Positions 29,501 through 35,738 of a stretch of 64,000 nt of DNA are shown here, piece after piece; position 1 is the first letter of the stretch, and the number at the start of each line of letters is the position of its first letter. The notes below the pieces were generated by a model that saw nothing but the letters and a program-made list of their open reading frames with translations, did not search any database and was not told where the DNA came from. This DNA comes from Micromonospora wenchangensis. Lineage in GTDB: Bacteria > Actinomycetota > Actinomycetes > Mycobacteriales > Micromonosporaceae. Where the stretch lies: NCBI RefSeq assembly GCF_002210435.1, contig NZ_MZMV01000019.1, positions 1 through 64,000 of the forward strand. Reading direction: 5' to 3'. The translations under genes and the position numbers were made by a program.

Positions 29501-30708
29501 TGACCGAGGTCGAGGCCGGCGCGTTCGCCACCGGCGATCTGGTACATCTGGCCCAGCAGGTTGCCGCCGCCCATGAACGCCGCCCCGAACGCCACCCGCT
29601 GGCCCAGGTACTTCGTCAGCTCCCGGCCGAAGGTGGTGGTGGCGATCTCGCGGGTCGCGTACTGGCTCAGGGTGGCCCGGCTGAGCTGCTCGAACGCCTC
29701 GGTGCCGGCCAGGCGCACCCCGCCACGGGCGGCGAGGTCGGTGCCGACCCGGGCGCCGAACTTGCGCAGCAGTTGCTCCTCGATCTCCCGGGCGAGCTGG
29801 TTGCGGGCGGCGAGCAGGCTCCGCCCAGCCAGCCGTCGGGACTCCAGCCCGGCCTCACGGCCGAGTTGGCGCAGCAGTTCCCGGTTGGTGACGCCGCGCA
29901 GCCACTGCCCGGCCATCCGGTCGGCGACCGACCTGGCGACGACGTTGCGCGGCAGGGTGTTGCGGGCGAGGTTGCCGGCGCCCTGCCGGATCACCGTCGG
30001 CAGGGTCTGCCGGACGAACGCGGGGACCTGGGTCCGCGCGAAACGCGGCAGCTGGGTGGTGACCAGCCGGGGGACCTGGGTACGGACCAGGTTCGGCAAC
30101 TGGGTCCGGACCAGGGTCGGTAGCGTACGGGTCAGCAGCGCGGTCACCTCGGCGAGGGCGGCGCGGACGGAGATGCTGCCGATGGCCCGTACCGCGTTGG
30201 TGGCGGCGGCCCCGATCGCGGCGCGGCAGGCGGCGAACGCCCCCGGGATGCCTGCGGTGGACAGGCCGAGCGACGGGATGGCGGCGGCGACCAGCATGAA
30301 CAGCGAGACGGCGAGCATGATCAGGCCGAGCAGGGCCATGAACTTCATCAGCTCGATCTGGAGGCCGAAGCTCTGCACCGCCTCCTCCATGGAGGCGAGG
30401 GTGTCGACCGTGCCGGCGAGCGACTCGAGGTAGGACAGCCATTCCCGGGTGAACACCTCGGCGGCCCCGTCGCCGCTCCAGTTGGTCAGGATGCCGTCGG
30501 CGGCGTGCACCGCCTCCTCGTAGAAGGCGGCGAGTTCCTGCGTCGCGGCACCCCAGGCGTCGGAGAGTTCGTAGACGGCGTCGATGTCCGACTCGGGGAT
30601 CTTGCCGATGAGGATCTCACCGACGGTGGAGCGGACGCCCGGGATGGCGGCTTCGAGGTCGGAGAACCACTCCAGGATCTCGGCGAGGGCGTGGTCACTC
30701 TCGCTCAC
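20551..30708 (-). CDS. Giant ESX-type polymorphic toxin frame, multi-domain (possibly two genes fused by frameshift)
   Basis: 3385 codons. GTG 30708 has GGGGAGGA 7 bases upstream. Order: WXG100-like domain (1-115; WSG at 77-79), hydrophobic helix (122-145), six octapeptide repeats (196-243), Gly/Ala-rich helical region to about 540, Pro/Arg/Asp-rich linker, HELAES-type toxin domain (855-985), an interrupted stretch (1003-1080) where another frame carries a real-looking small gene, a second Pro-rich linker, a zincin-like domain with HESMH at 1673-1677, a GNAT-like motif QGQGFA (about 2183), a long helical region, and an ADP-ribosyltransferase-like domain (Arg3270, DEE at 3342-3344). Expected to leave through the adjacent ESX system. 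Whether it is one translated chain is doubtful. Confidence 0.75.
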   Translation of the reverse strand: MSESDHALAEILEWFSDLEAAIPGVRSTVGEILIGKIPESDIDAVYELSDAWGAATQELAAFYEEAVHAADGILTNWSGDGAAEVFTREWLSYLESLAGTVDTLASMEEAVQSFGLQIELMKFMALLGLIMLAVSLFMLVAAAIPSLGLSTAGIPGAFAACRAAIGAAATNAVRAIGSISVRAALAEVTALLTRTLPTLVRTQLPNLVRTQVPRLVTTQLPRFARTQVPAFVRQTLPTVIRQGAGNLARNTLPRNVVARSVADRMAGQWLRGVTNRELLRQLGREAGLESRRLAGRSLLAARNQLAREIEEQLLRKFGARVGTDLAARGGVRLAGTEAFEQLSRATLSQYATREIATTTFGRELTKYLGQRVAFGAAFMGGGNLLGQMYQIAGGERAGLDLGQLGVSTVQGGLFGASMFGGIPGHVIGGGVTGALVTGATDAAQGKFDLQNMLHGGAEGAKAGVIFGAQNKLDTVRVGGTNLRIGRDVMLLPEGMAAVDRAAGLRVTYSERGAVWAHVDGDGQRLDGGAIAADGTVLARDGVRSPDPTVVDGDGPDPGGPGGPHPPRPELPPADLPQRTDLVGGTGDGGGPRHPAPVRTPEAGTRLADPARPSLDPARPPADPARPPADPVRPGGERMPGEWSRPGGDRVAGESTPPTGGRTAGDPVTRPTPADTAPPGGPGDGAPTRPDGPSPARDLDPGSRDAGPPGRDHAPPGRDAGPPGRDAGPVRSDVDPVRPDADPGPGHRDVEPGGRDAEPARRDRDDAPPPSPAGRVEPPATIIRDHQAATGAGRTGPVTDPTGMNRAEPRPDHARPEDRPATDRPPHDRPPEDRGAQNRGPDDRDAQSGASIRPRDELRAMEWADRAYDRFRADPGDVADIAANLATVARPGGTTGFTHAEIARVKQHLMVDEHVLRDYPDGWVRRRFDADEDIAEAWIRLREGRPLEPDLVLLEHELAESGYLLVHPDATYPDAHAYAQSLFNWERVAPGRTGEDLDNSWPRRTGDGDSGGLRTGPGGQSGGRVQLRPPGEGPSAGHPEGVPGGAGAGRAGGHAVQEGVRQDPADAGRGGELAAGGHLRGVAHGRVPAELVPAGSHPVGPAVPLPEAVRSMFDGHVGELLAGRDAGPVDQPHRASWDESSRLLTVEYPDGLRVGVVLQVNSALPPGQPVVLRPGMAVEHGQWVQREPAGVVLPEHLPADPTARAAFVDRQLGEAWRTLHREIHQVLDGPVGPGRAGVPTDGVPEGGRAGATPPDGPARPGPARTSPEPSLAALEAPARPDPPVLDADAVGFRDATAPAPAPPRPLTPDTVRGLLADDPATPGQLRDWAREHLAVRREDGSYLPRSQAEIDAVVARLRAETTALVAQRTPADPNAAPPAPAARPAPADTAAPRPVPPDLAGPGPVPPDVAAPRTVGPDAGPPAAVPDATVPLRAGDELPISQELAPSGNFPAHRTRTGAELPEQVHELVGRAKENLLARYPEAAVAGRLADLDAVAGQADRLQAAADRARDGGPLGDVVREVRALSRAVDGYADRYRDWRDFSRGGEHADPGWRDLDGVDPLNSVEMAHRVVGVDPVTHRFHVIDQAIAVAKIGDVLGPAFERHAADTFERVIPKDMESVEALLPPELRLPELDDWVRGPARGGFDTRTEILYVDPRDGATNRPISAVAATVVHESMHRLQPSPDVLGDVLAQGVAEGRFGDDIPAQVLVPFRFEGEFQAFAVQQHFLRGLAGFRAADHAGDPRLPRSDAYQEMADWTPQQMRDYVLDRYVLDPAERAVLPRELLDRAVDQPVAQIVERARLAIAEANHPIPGERRGGAFHGPLSREIADRYGIDLDAIGQEQSGRSLPALRDHPAAPDVSAPPRSGPGAPPLAEWGPARDGAPADRPAAGQPTRPGPGHRPGVLGRALHRITGLLGGADPTPLAPERGAAPRPVTPEAGTPRPGGPGEGTVAPWSAPAWAADHRTSAPEPGPGWPAPEPARSAGRPGTGRGAADAVAPDARTLLGLTERRCVVDELRAATDPIDRARLREDLHRLDADLARRGYPVHELEQVPQADGATPADGREPTRNDEIWSDPPWRREDRRPSLDELIPGSREEADAWGDAVRREFADQLDGREFAGLRVRVELDDPYSVSVHRDEVVVRAAVHDPDGVPVGRVVRSFHRDHDGSLFVEHVSLKLSERVQGQGFAREWNGHLTDWYRYSGVERVEVHAASTVGGYAWARDGFDWAPNTGHRAEGVLDRLRSELRAVDVDIALARRAADGDGPVDVDRLRARYGTSDPEQVLTEAYRQREAGREILDRARSHPFGSGRYPTPFEISQAGWGEHHRGRDASWIGKRALLGADWKGVKSISDTGPLHPRSAYTAGLPRVPDPSAIHGLLRGDGPAPVTAARVPDAQFHGYGREVAAPELVCRLGDEALRLLMDRSLADGTLRGVRLDLTAVPADALPDGAVARSVPVDADGRDLPHGTVPPEGGGWRIELSDRAADINVARAVAHEAAELAAIRQRAAGGLDPFAPDALTPGVLADGIGPSPHDLGRLAEVEVLADLLRDPAQATYARAELRALRDHLGLHPDDPGAAARLRLLDGRLGDAGRDALLGREGPPEGRAGPSGGGPSGRARDGDVLPPEAVDPSKPPGDLAPASYPARVSRVPFEFARFLHDPRWSREATRFEQRLGAYYFRDPQVQDTVRTALTRMRDILVALTGSAHPGQTRAEVVARVESAFFRDDAPDSAGQVGTSVGFDRLLAEGNLRETMTAFYNAAYCNWKNPYTLSHALLSVLDEGRWEQARDAGVDVAAVRRMGDLLDGTVNRLMPDPLRDRLKFGRDFFATGNVARNSEHGIRDLAEMTASQSPRRPRSDDEQLALANTPDHYARLGTPLGRLERAYVDQVNREQAGAPLGDHSLLPWREGATAHDTDHGPWARWVGRDGFPVIDGVSGTTARMLTAARFVGLDGLQTERFLSGLMGWMLPARDHSLFEILRGAEIAGVKRVELRPPDSRLTAVDLYRSLPDVDLPTLRAEVTVDGLFPHEARYLDHAVDPHGFSETQHKVPAIADRLWPQLESGRVRDADLAGWLRRNGIDPADTAAVRRLGQRLSKPHVMALAVYTRHSHYLINNVIRTHLFTGGVAERPTREVFDRKVDELVRNYLGNIAAGTKALPLPLLLRPVVHEGAGHLTARSPLSGPAARWVEAQRRMAAARQRAREQPGAQSAVERVRAAQALDRAWDDLTGRLRSVSPRLFDEVRWHADMVHDAMMQLPAVGSPDRPVVAYRGDWTTPVYSPIYGNSWLPTGRAREFLSVSRRLDVAVRFMAENPATGGRILVVYRLTGQQARDISVFSSFAVDEEAVFPPRSRMRRTSDPDLEEQVRAQLPPEFQDNCTIIIMEEI
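20560..20925 (-). other. C-terminal ADP-ribosyltransferase-like domain
   Basis: R-S-E type signature: VVAYRGDW (Arg3270), FLSVSRRLDVAVRFM (Ser motif) and VDEEAVFPPRSRM, where the usual ExE reads D-E-E, keeping the presumed catalytic second Glu. By family, it transfers ADP-ribose from NAD to a target protein or nucleotide. The target is unknown. Confidence 0.65.
25678..25692 (-). other. HExxH zinc-binding motif (HESMH) in the toxin
   Basis: VVHESMHRL at residues 1671-1679 with a downstream acidic EGEFQAF about 50 residues later that may supply the third ligand. It resembles a zincin metallopeptidase-type toxin domain. Confidence 0.55.
27465..27692 (-). CDS. Small candidate immunity protein embedded in the giant toxin frame
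   Basis: 75 residues, ATG 27692 with GAGGAG 7 bases upstream. It starts MAILVDFELVREDSREVEY, includes DRRLVIQKASREG and ends ASWPPGGTYAA. Its composition is that of a real protein, while the giant frame over the same bases reads as a Gly/Arg/Pro-rich shadow. It directly follows the HELAES toxin domain, and small proteins of this type are often found after that domain, so it is its probable immunity partner. It lies in a different frame from the giant open frame. Confidence 0.65.
   Translation of the reverse strand: MAILVDFELVREDSREVEYSFGHPEKDRRLVIQKASREGQVLDGPADMQYRKAYGKILRMQAEAASWPPGGTYAA
27694..30708 (-). other. Module 1: export domain plus HELAES toxin domain
   Basis: Residues 1-1005 of the giant frame. 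The toxin domain contains FTHAEIARVKQHLM, RRFDADEDIAEAWIRL, LLEHELAESGYLLVHP (HELAES at 955-960) and SLFNWERV. I recognise this pattern as a C-terminal domain recurring in polymorphic toxins. Its natural stop is missing from this frame. In the +1-shifted frame a TGA at 27692-27694 overlaps the ATG of the small downstream gene (TGATG), as expected if the toxin gene once ended there. Confidence 0.6.
29980..30123 (-). repeat. Six tandem octapeptide repeats in the toxin
   Basis: Residues 196-243 are six units of pattern [LV]-P-x-[LFV]-[VAI]-[RT]-[TQ]-[QTG], for example LPTLVRTQ, LPNLVRTQ, VPRLVTTQ. With a Pro every eighth residue they form a regular amphipathic array following the hydrophobic helix, possibly a membrane-associated or translocation segment. 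Confidence 0.75.
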
Positions 30709-30756
30709 GCGGGGTCCTCCCCGGCACCGTGGAGGTCCCCGGCCGGCCGCCTCGGG

Positions 30757-31128
30757 TCAGTGCCGGCCACCGGCCCGGTCGATGTCGGTGGCGTTGTCGT
30801 CGTCGGTGCCGGTGTAGCTCCACATGGCGTCGGCCACGTACGCGCCGAGCTTGTCCATCGCCTCGCCGAGCTTGGGCACGGTGGCCTTGACGGCCTCGTT
30901 CATCTGCTGCCCGCCCCCACCGGGCACCTCGACCGACTTGTGGTACGTCTTGAGGAACTCCTCGGTGAACTCGTCGCGCGGCAGCGTCCCGGGCGCGGCC
31001 TCCAGCCCGGTGATCGCGCCGAGCTTGCCGTCCATCGCGGTGCGCATGGACTGCCCGCTGATCCGGAGCCGGTTGGCGATGCCGAGGATGTCGGCGACGC
31101 TCGTCTTGATCTCGACGAATCTACTCAT
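30757..31128 (-). CDS. ESX-target-like (WXG100-type) small protein
   Basis: 123 residues. Starts inside the end of the upstream gene (8-base overlap). Predominantly helical, with a helix-turn-helix centre (LEAAPGTLPRDEFTEEFLKTYHKSV) and a second helix KLGEAMDKLGAYVADAMW. It lacks a clear WxG but has the size and position of an ESX substrate partner, 48 bases before the giant toxin. Probably co-exported with or a chaperone for the toxin. Confidence 0.62.
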   Translation of the reverse strand: MSRFVEIKTSVADILGIANRLRISGQSMRTAMDGKLGAITGLEAAPGTLPRDEFTEEFLKTYHKSVEVPGGGGQQMNEAVKATVPKLGEAMDKLGAYVADAMWSYTGTDDDNATDIDRAGGRH

Positions 31129-31522
31129 CGTCGTCCCCCTTCAGGCGCACGTCGGCGTCGTGACTGTGCAGCAGCTTCTCCAGCTGCGCGCCGCCGGGGG
31201 CCATCCGGCGCAGGTCGGGGGCGAGGCTGCCGTCGAGGATCTCGCGGGACTGCTCGGCGGCGTCCTCGACGGCGAGGCGGACGGTCGCCACGATGGTGGC
31301 GGCCAGCGCCTTGGAGTTGGGGTTGCGGAACACCCGGGGGTCGATGTCCAGCTCCAGCAGGTGCCCCCGGGGGCCGACGACCGCCTTGACGGTGCGGTCG
31401 TCCGACCAGGCCGTGCCGGTCACCCGGAGCATCCGGCGCTGCACGTCGTCCATCCCGGACCAGGCCTTCTTGAGGTCACCGATCATGGCGGTCAACGCGC
31501 CGAAGTTCGGTCGTTCCTCCAT
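31121..31522 (-). CDS. YbaB/EbfC-like family protein at ESX toxin locus
   Basis: 133 residues from ATG 31522 with GGAGGG 4 bases upstream. Layout matches YbaB-type nucleoid-associated proteins: an N-terminal helix (TAMIGDLKKAWSGMDDVQRR), a three-strand sheet with VKAVVGPRGHLLELDIDPRVF, and a C-terminal helix. Copies of this family commonly head ESX cargo operons in Micromonosporaceae; whether they bind DNA or a secreted partner is unknown. First gene of the toxin operon. Confidence 0.72.
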   Translation of the reverse strand: MEERPNFGALTAMIGDLKKAWSGMDDVQRRMLRVTGTAWSDDRTVKAVVGPRGHLLELDIDPRVFRNPNSKALAATIVATVRLAVEDAAEQSREILDGSLAPDLRRMAPGGAQLEKLLHSHDADVRLKGDDDE

Positions 31523-31588
31523 CGTCCCTCCCCCGAGGTCCCTTCCGCCGGGCAGCCTAACCGGGGCGGCCCGGCCCCGGCTGCCCCG

Positions 31589-31628
31589 CCGGTCCGACGC
31601 CCTCCCGGCCGGGAGGGCGTCGGACCGG
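31589..31628. terminator. 40-bp perfect palindrome, terminator of WXG100 gene
   Basis: CCGGTCCGACGCCCTCCCGG followed directly by its exact reverse complement, 4 bases after the stop of the upstream minus-strand WXG100 gene and before the YbaB-like operon. Confidence 0.7.
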
Positions 31629-31632
31629 ACGG

Positions 31633-31923
31633 TCACATGCCGGCGGCGATCTGCTGGTCGACCTGCTGCATCCGCTCGGCCGACGCGCCGAGCTTCACGC
31701 CGACCCGGGTCAGCGCCTCCTTGATCTCGGTGGCGCCCTGGTTCCACTTCTGCCGGGCCTCGTCGCACGCCTGCCCCGCCGGCCCCTGCCAGTCCTGCGC
31801 GAAGAGCTGGGTGAACTGGGTGTAGAGGTCCTGGAGGCTGCCGTCCATCTGGCCCTGGTAGGTGCCGATGGCGGTGGCCACATCGGAGATCTGGGCGAAG
31901 TTGTAGGTGATGGGACTGCTCAC
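31633..31923 (-). CDS. WXG100 family ESX substrate (ESAT-6-like)
   Basis: 96 residues, the canonical size. Two helices separated by DWQGPAGQA, the WxG turn. The start is preceded by GGTGACCTTCCAGTGAGC-type sequence with a moderate GGTGACC site. ESAT-6-like proteins are secreted as helical hairpin dimers by the ESX machine. Likely partners with the 119-residue protein encoded just upstream. Confidence 0.9.
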   Translation of the reverse strand: MSSPITYNFAQISDVATAIGTYQGQMDGSLQDLYTQFTQLFAQDWQGPAGQACDEARQKWNQGATEIKEALTRVGVKLGASAERMQQVDQQIAAGM

Positions 31924-32002
31924 TGGAAGGTCACCTTTCGCTGGTCACGGCGGCACGGGTCGCCCGGGAGGGTCGACGCGGCCGCGGCGGATACCGGAGG
32001 CG

Positions 32003-32362
32003 TCAGCCGCGCAGGATGCTCATCACGCTGGCGTCGCCGGTCTCGGCGGCAGCCTGGCGGATCTCGGTCGCGGCGTCCTCGTCGTTCATGCCGTACTGCG
32101 TGGCGGCGCTGGTCATCTTGCCGGACAGCTCGTCGAGCGCCGAGATGATCTTCTTCAGGCCGTCGTTGAGCTGCACGGAGACGTCCTGCAGCGCGTTGTT
32201 GGCCGAGCCGCGCATGCCGCTGCCGCCCAGCGCCTGCACCCGTTCGACGAGCCGCGCCATGCCCAGTGCGAGGCCCTCGCCGGTCTCGTTGCACCGTTTC
32301 GCCATCGCGTTCAGCTGTTCCTGGGTGGCGTGAACCTGACCCAGTCCCGGAGTGTCGGTCAA
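32003..32362 (-). CDS. WXG100-like protein (CFP-10-type partner)
   Basis: 119 residues, two long helices around LGGSGMRGSANNALQDVS. The Trp of the WxG motif is replaced (GMRG), but the hairpin architecture and adjacency to an ESAT-6-like gene support an ESX heterodimer partner. Its promoter must lie in the 248-base divergent gap to 32610. Confidence 0.8.
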   Translation of the reverse strand: MTDTPGLGQVHATQEQLNAMAKRCNETGEGLALGMARLVERVQALGGSGMRGSANNALQDVSVQLNDGLKKIISALDELSGKMTSAATQYGMNDEDAATEIRQAAAETGDASVMSILRG

Positions 32363-32610
32363 GGTGGACTCACCCGCTCCTCTGCTTGCGCCCCCCGGTC
32401 AGGGAAGCGTCCCCTTGATGGTGGTGGCCGTCGTGGCCGACCCTGACGGTAGCGCCCCGTAACGAATCGGGCCACCTCACTTCGTCCGAAGTGGCTGGTC
32501 GGGGTGGCGACAGCGGCGACACCGGGTCCCGGCGGTGGTCGGCAGCGGTTACGCTCGGGGCGATTTCCGGTGACACTCGGGCGGGGGCCCGCCGCACCAG
32601 GGGAGGTTCG

Positions 32611-33657
32611 GTGGCGGAGGACGACGGCAGCAACCCGTACCAGCACGAGACCGACCAGAACACCAGGACCGACTGGCTGGCCGATCAGAAACCCGTCGAC
32701 GTCGATCCGGACGGGCTGGTCGACTACGGCAGGAACATGGTCGTCATCCAGGAGAACCTGCAGAGCCACGGTGGCCGGTTGAGCCAGCTCGGCCAGTTGC
32801 CGCACCGCGCCTGGGAGGGTGCCGCGCTGCCCGAGGGCGTCTACGTCCGCACCCAGCTCACCCTGAACTACGCCGAGTTCCAGCAGTACCTGACCTACCT
32901 GGGTGCGGCACTGACCAACATCGGCATGGCCGCGCAGACGGTGGCGGACGCCTACGCCAACACCGACGGCTGGTCGGCGGCCTCGCTGGACGCGGTCCGG
33001 TTCGCCTTCGGCGAGGCCGACGCGCCTCGTCCCGCCGGGCTGCCGCCGTTCGTCTCCGGCAAGACCTGGTGGGACCAGTACCTCGAAACGATGTCGAGCG
33101 GTCAGGCCAACGCCGCGCCGACCCCCGAGCAGTTCGTCGACCAGGGCCAGCCCCGGGTCGCCCCGGACGGCAGCATCACCTTCACCGCGCTCGGCCCCGG
33201 CGGCGTGGTGCGCACCATCGTGCAGCGGTCGTTGCCCGGCGGCGTGGGCACCGAGACGGTCACCACCACGACCGACGCCACCGGCAAGGTGCTCGACAGC
33301 AGCACCAGTCGGACGACCACGGTCGTCACCGGCAACTCCACGGTGGTCACCACCACCAACACCGACGCCGACGGCCGGCGCACCGGCGGCAGTCGGGAGA
33401 CCACGTCGTACGGCGTCGACGGCGGTCGTACGGTGACCAGCGAGCAGCTCGACGCCGGGGACAAGCCGACCGCCACCCGGATCGACGCGCAGCACGCCGA
33501 CGGGACGCACACGATCACCACGACCGACGGCACGGGCACCGTCACCCAGGAGCTGCACATCGGTCAGGACACCGAGGGCGTGGACCCGGCCGAGCTGACC
33601 GACTCCCCCGCCAAGGCGGCGCTGGACGAGATCAAGCAGCACGACTACGGCATCTGA
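32611..33657 (+). CDS. ESX-associated protein with Thr-rich beta repeats
   Basis: 348 residues from GTG 32611 with GGGGAGG 4 bases upstream. Residues 1-150 are helical and WXG100/PE-PPE-like (VDYGRNMVVIQENLQSHGG, LTNIGMAAQTVADAYA). Residues 170-330 are a beta-rich tract of repeated Thr/Asp units such as VTTTTDATGKVLDSS and VTTTNTDADGRRTGG, resembling a secreted repeat stalk. Likely an ESX-exported surface protein. Followed 15 bases later by the next ESX gene. Confidence 0.65.
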   Translation: MAEDDGSNPYQHETDQNTRTDWLADQKPVDVDPDGLVDYGRNMVVIQENLQSHGGRLSQLGQLPHRAWEGAALPEGVYVRTQLTLNYAEFQQYLTYLGAALTNIGMAAQTVADAYANTDGWSAASLDAVRFAFGEADAPRPAGLPPFVSGKTWWDQYLETMSSGQANAAPTPEQFVDQGQPRVAPDGSITFTALGPGGVVRTIVQRSLPGGVGTETVTTTTDATGKVLDSSTSRTTTVVTGNSTVVTTTNTDADGRRTGGSRETTSYGVDGGRTVTSEQLDAGDKPTATRIDAQHADGTHTITTTDGTGTVTQELHIGQDTEGVDPAELTDSPAKAALDEIKQHDYGI

Positions 33658-33672
33658 GCCCGGGAGGACACG

Positions 33673-35697
33673 ATGGCCGACTACTGGGGCGCCCAGGCGA
33701 CGTACGCGCACGGTGGCCCGCGCGGCGAGGGCACCCGGTACGTCATGCCGCCGGAGAACCCGGACCTGAAGTTCACCCCGGCCCCGGGCGGCGAGGGCGG
33801 GGCCACCATCGAGACGGTCCGCCAGCAGGTGCTGGGGCAGCACCCGGAGGACATCTCGGCGCTGGCCGACCAGTGGCAGAACGCCTACAACCTGTTGCAG
33901 AGCATCCACCAGCAGTTGCTGTCCGCCAGTCAGACCCTGCACGACGAGCACTGGAAGTCACCGCAGGCCCGCGACGCGTTCCTCAAGGCGGGGCCGGGCA
34001 AGACGCTGGCGTACCTCGACGAGTGGATGGACGCGGCCCAGCACAACGTGACCGCGCTGCGGGCGATGGTCGGCATCGCCCGCGACTCCCGGGCGGAGAT
34101 GGACCGGCTCTGGACGGAATACCGGGAGGCCATCGACGACGCGAAGAACTCCGACGGCTGGACGCAGTTCTCCGAGGGCTTCAAGCAGGGTTTCACCCTG
34201 GGCCTGTACGACGGCGAGAAGGGCATCCAGGCGGCCGAGGCCGAGGCGGTGCGGGAGAAGCAGGAGGAGTACAACCGCCGGGCGCAGGAGTTGGCCCGAC
34301 GTACCGCCGACGACTACTTCGACACGTTGAGCAAGGTCAGTGGCGGGCACGGTCCGCCGTTCTTCCCGATGGACGCGGTGCTCAACCCGGTCGGTCACCC
34401 GCCGTGGCGCGGGCCGGTCGGCGCCCCGCCGCCGGTGGGGCCGCCCGGTGCCCGCCCGCCGGGGGTCGGGGCGACCCCGCCGCCGGCGTCGGTGCGGCCG
34501 GTACCCCGGCCCACTCCGAATGATCCGGACCAGTTGGCCCGGCAGGTGCTGGACACGCTCAGGCCGCCCCCGGAGGTCGGTGCGCCGACCCCGACGCCGG
34601 ACACCGGCAACCGGGCGGGTCCCGCCGTGGCACCGCCGCCGGTGGTGCCGCCGCCGCTGGTCGCGCCGCCACCCGGCCTGTCCACCGGGGCACCCGGGCC
34701 GAGCGGCGTGAACGCCAACGCCACCGGCGCGGGCCGGGCCGGGCTGACCCGGCCACCGGGCCTCGACGGGGCCACCGGTGAGCGTGCCGGGCTGCGCAGC
34801 GGGGTGCTGCGCGGCGGTGCCGGAGCGCCGGCGGTCAGCGAACCGCCCCAGGCGTCGTTGCGGTCCCCCGGCGCGAACGCCACCCCGCCGCCGACCGGCG
34901 GCCGGGCCGCGCCGCCGAACGGGCTGCGTGGTCCCGGTGCCCCGTCGACGGCGGCCCCGCCGGCCGGTGCCCGGGGCACCCCGGCGGCCGGTTCCCCGCA
35001 CTCCCCGGCCTCCCGCCGGCCGGGCAGCGGGGAACAGGCGGACCCGGCCCGGCGGGGCACCGTCCGTGCGGGTGCCGGCGACGAAGACCTGTTCGGCCGG
35101 CCGGCCGGGGAGACCACCGCGCCGGTGTTGCAGAACCGGCGTCCGCAGGAGCGGCGCGCGTCCGGCGGTGCCGGCCGCGCCGCCGGTGGGCAGGCCGGCG
35201 ACGGCTCGACGCCGACCCGGCCGGGGACCGCCCCGCCCGTGCTGGGCAGCCCGGCCCGGGGTGCCGGGGTGGCCGGGACGCCCCGGTCGAAGCGCCGTGA
35301 CCGGGCCGGCGCGGCGCAGCCGGCGACGCCTGGCGGCGAGTGGCTGGGCGACGGCCGGTCGGAGGCGACCGCACCGGTGCTGGACGCGCCGGCCGCGCCG
35401 CTGTCCGGGGGGCGGGTGTCGCGGCTGGATGAGGTGCCGGGCGCGTTGCGGGGCCGGCCGTCGGCCGAGCCGGCGCCCCGGCGGGGGCGCGGCGGCCAGC
35501 CGGTGCCGCCGGAGCTGGCTCCCCGGCGGACCACCGCCGCGAAGCGGGACGACCGGGACGAGCACCGCGACGGTCCGGGGATCGTCACCGACGAGCAGGC
35601 GTTCAGTGTGGAGACGCCGGGGGGTGGTGTGCTCGGCAAGCAGGCCGAGGACCGCTCCTACCGGGCCGAGCCGAAGACCGCGCTGGGCGGCAGCTGA
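33673..35697 (+). CDS. Pro-rich PPE/WXG100-like ESX substrate
   Basis: 674 residues. Residues 1-220 are helical, with DQWQNAYNLLQSIHQQL and HWKSPQARDAFL (a W-x-S/G turn), the export domain. Residues 230-670 are Pro/Gly/Ala-rich and probably disordered, with the recurring tail motif APVL/APPVL (ETTAPVLQNRR, GTAPPVLGSP, EATAPVLDAP). Probably secreted or surface-exposed. It shares an operon with the preceding gene (GGGAGG upstream) and ends at a strong palindrome. Confidence 0.7.
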   Translation: MADYWGAQATYAHGGPRGEGTRYVMPPENPDLKFTPAPGGEGGATIETVRQQVLGQHPEDISALADQWQNAYNLLQSIHQQLLSASQTLHDEHWKSPQARDAFLKAGPGKTLAYLDEWMDAAQHNVTALRAMVGIARDSRAEMDRLWTEYREAIDDAKNSDGWTQFSEGFKQGFTLGLYDGEKGIQAAEAEAVREKQEEYNRRAQELARRTADDYFDTLSKVSGGHGPPFFPMDAVLNPVGHPPWRGPVGAPPPVGPPGARPPGVGATPPPASVRPVPRPTPNDPDQLARQVLDTLRPPPEVGAPTPTPDTGNRAGPAVAPPPVVPPPLVAPPPGLSTGAPGPSGVNANATGAGRAGLTRPPGLDGATGERAGLRSGVLRGGAGAPAVSEPPQASLRSPGANATPPPTGGRAAPPNGLRGPGAPSTAAPPAGARGTPAAGSPHSPASRRPGSGEQADPARRGTVRAGAGDEDLFGRPAGETTAPVLQNRRPQERRASGGAGRAAGGQAGDGSTPTRPGTAPPVLGSPARGAGVAGTPRSKRRDRAGAAQPATPGGEWLGDGRSEATAPVLDAPAAPLSGGRVSRLDEVPGALRGRPSAEPAPRRGRGGQPVPPELAPRRTTAAKRDDRDEHRDGPGIVTDEQAFSVETPGGGVLGKQAEDRSYRAEPKTALGGS

Positions 35698-35704
35698 CCG
35701 CGTT

Positions 35705-35731
35705 CCGGCCGGCCCGCCACGGGCCGGCCGG
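35705..35731. terminator. Bidirectional terminator between ESX gene and purC
   Basis: Stem CCGGCCGGCCC / GGGCCGGCCGG with a 5-base loop in a 41-base convergent gap. Confidence 0.65.
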
Positions 35732-35738
35732 GGGCGGG

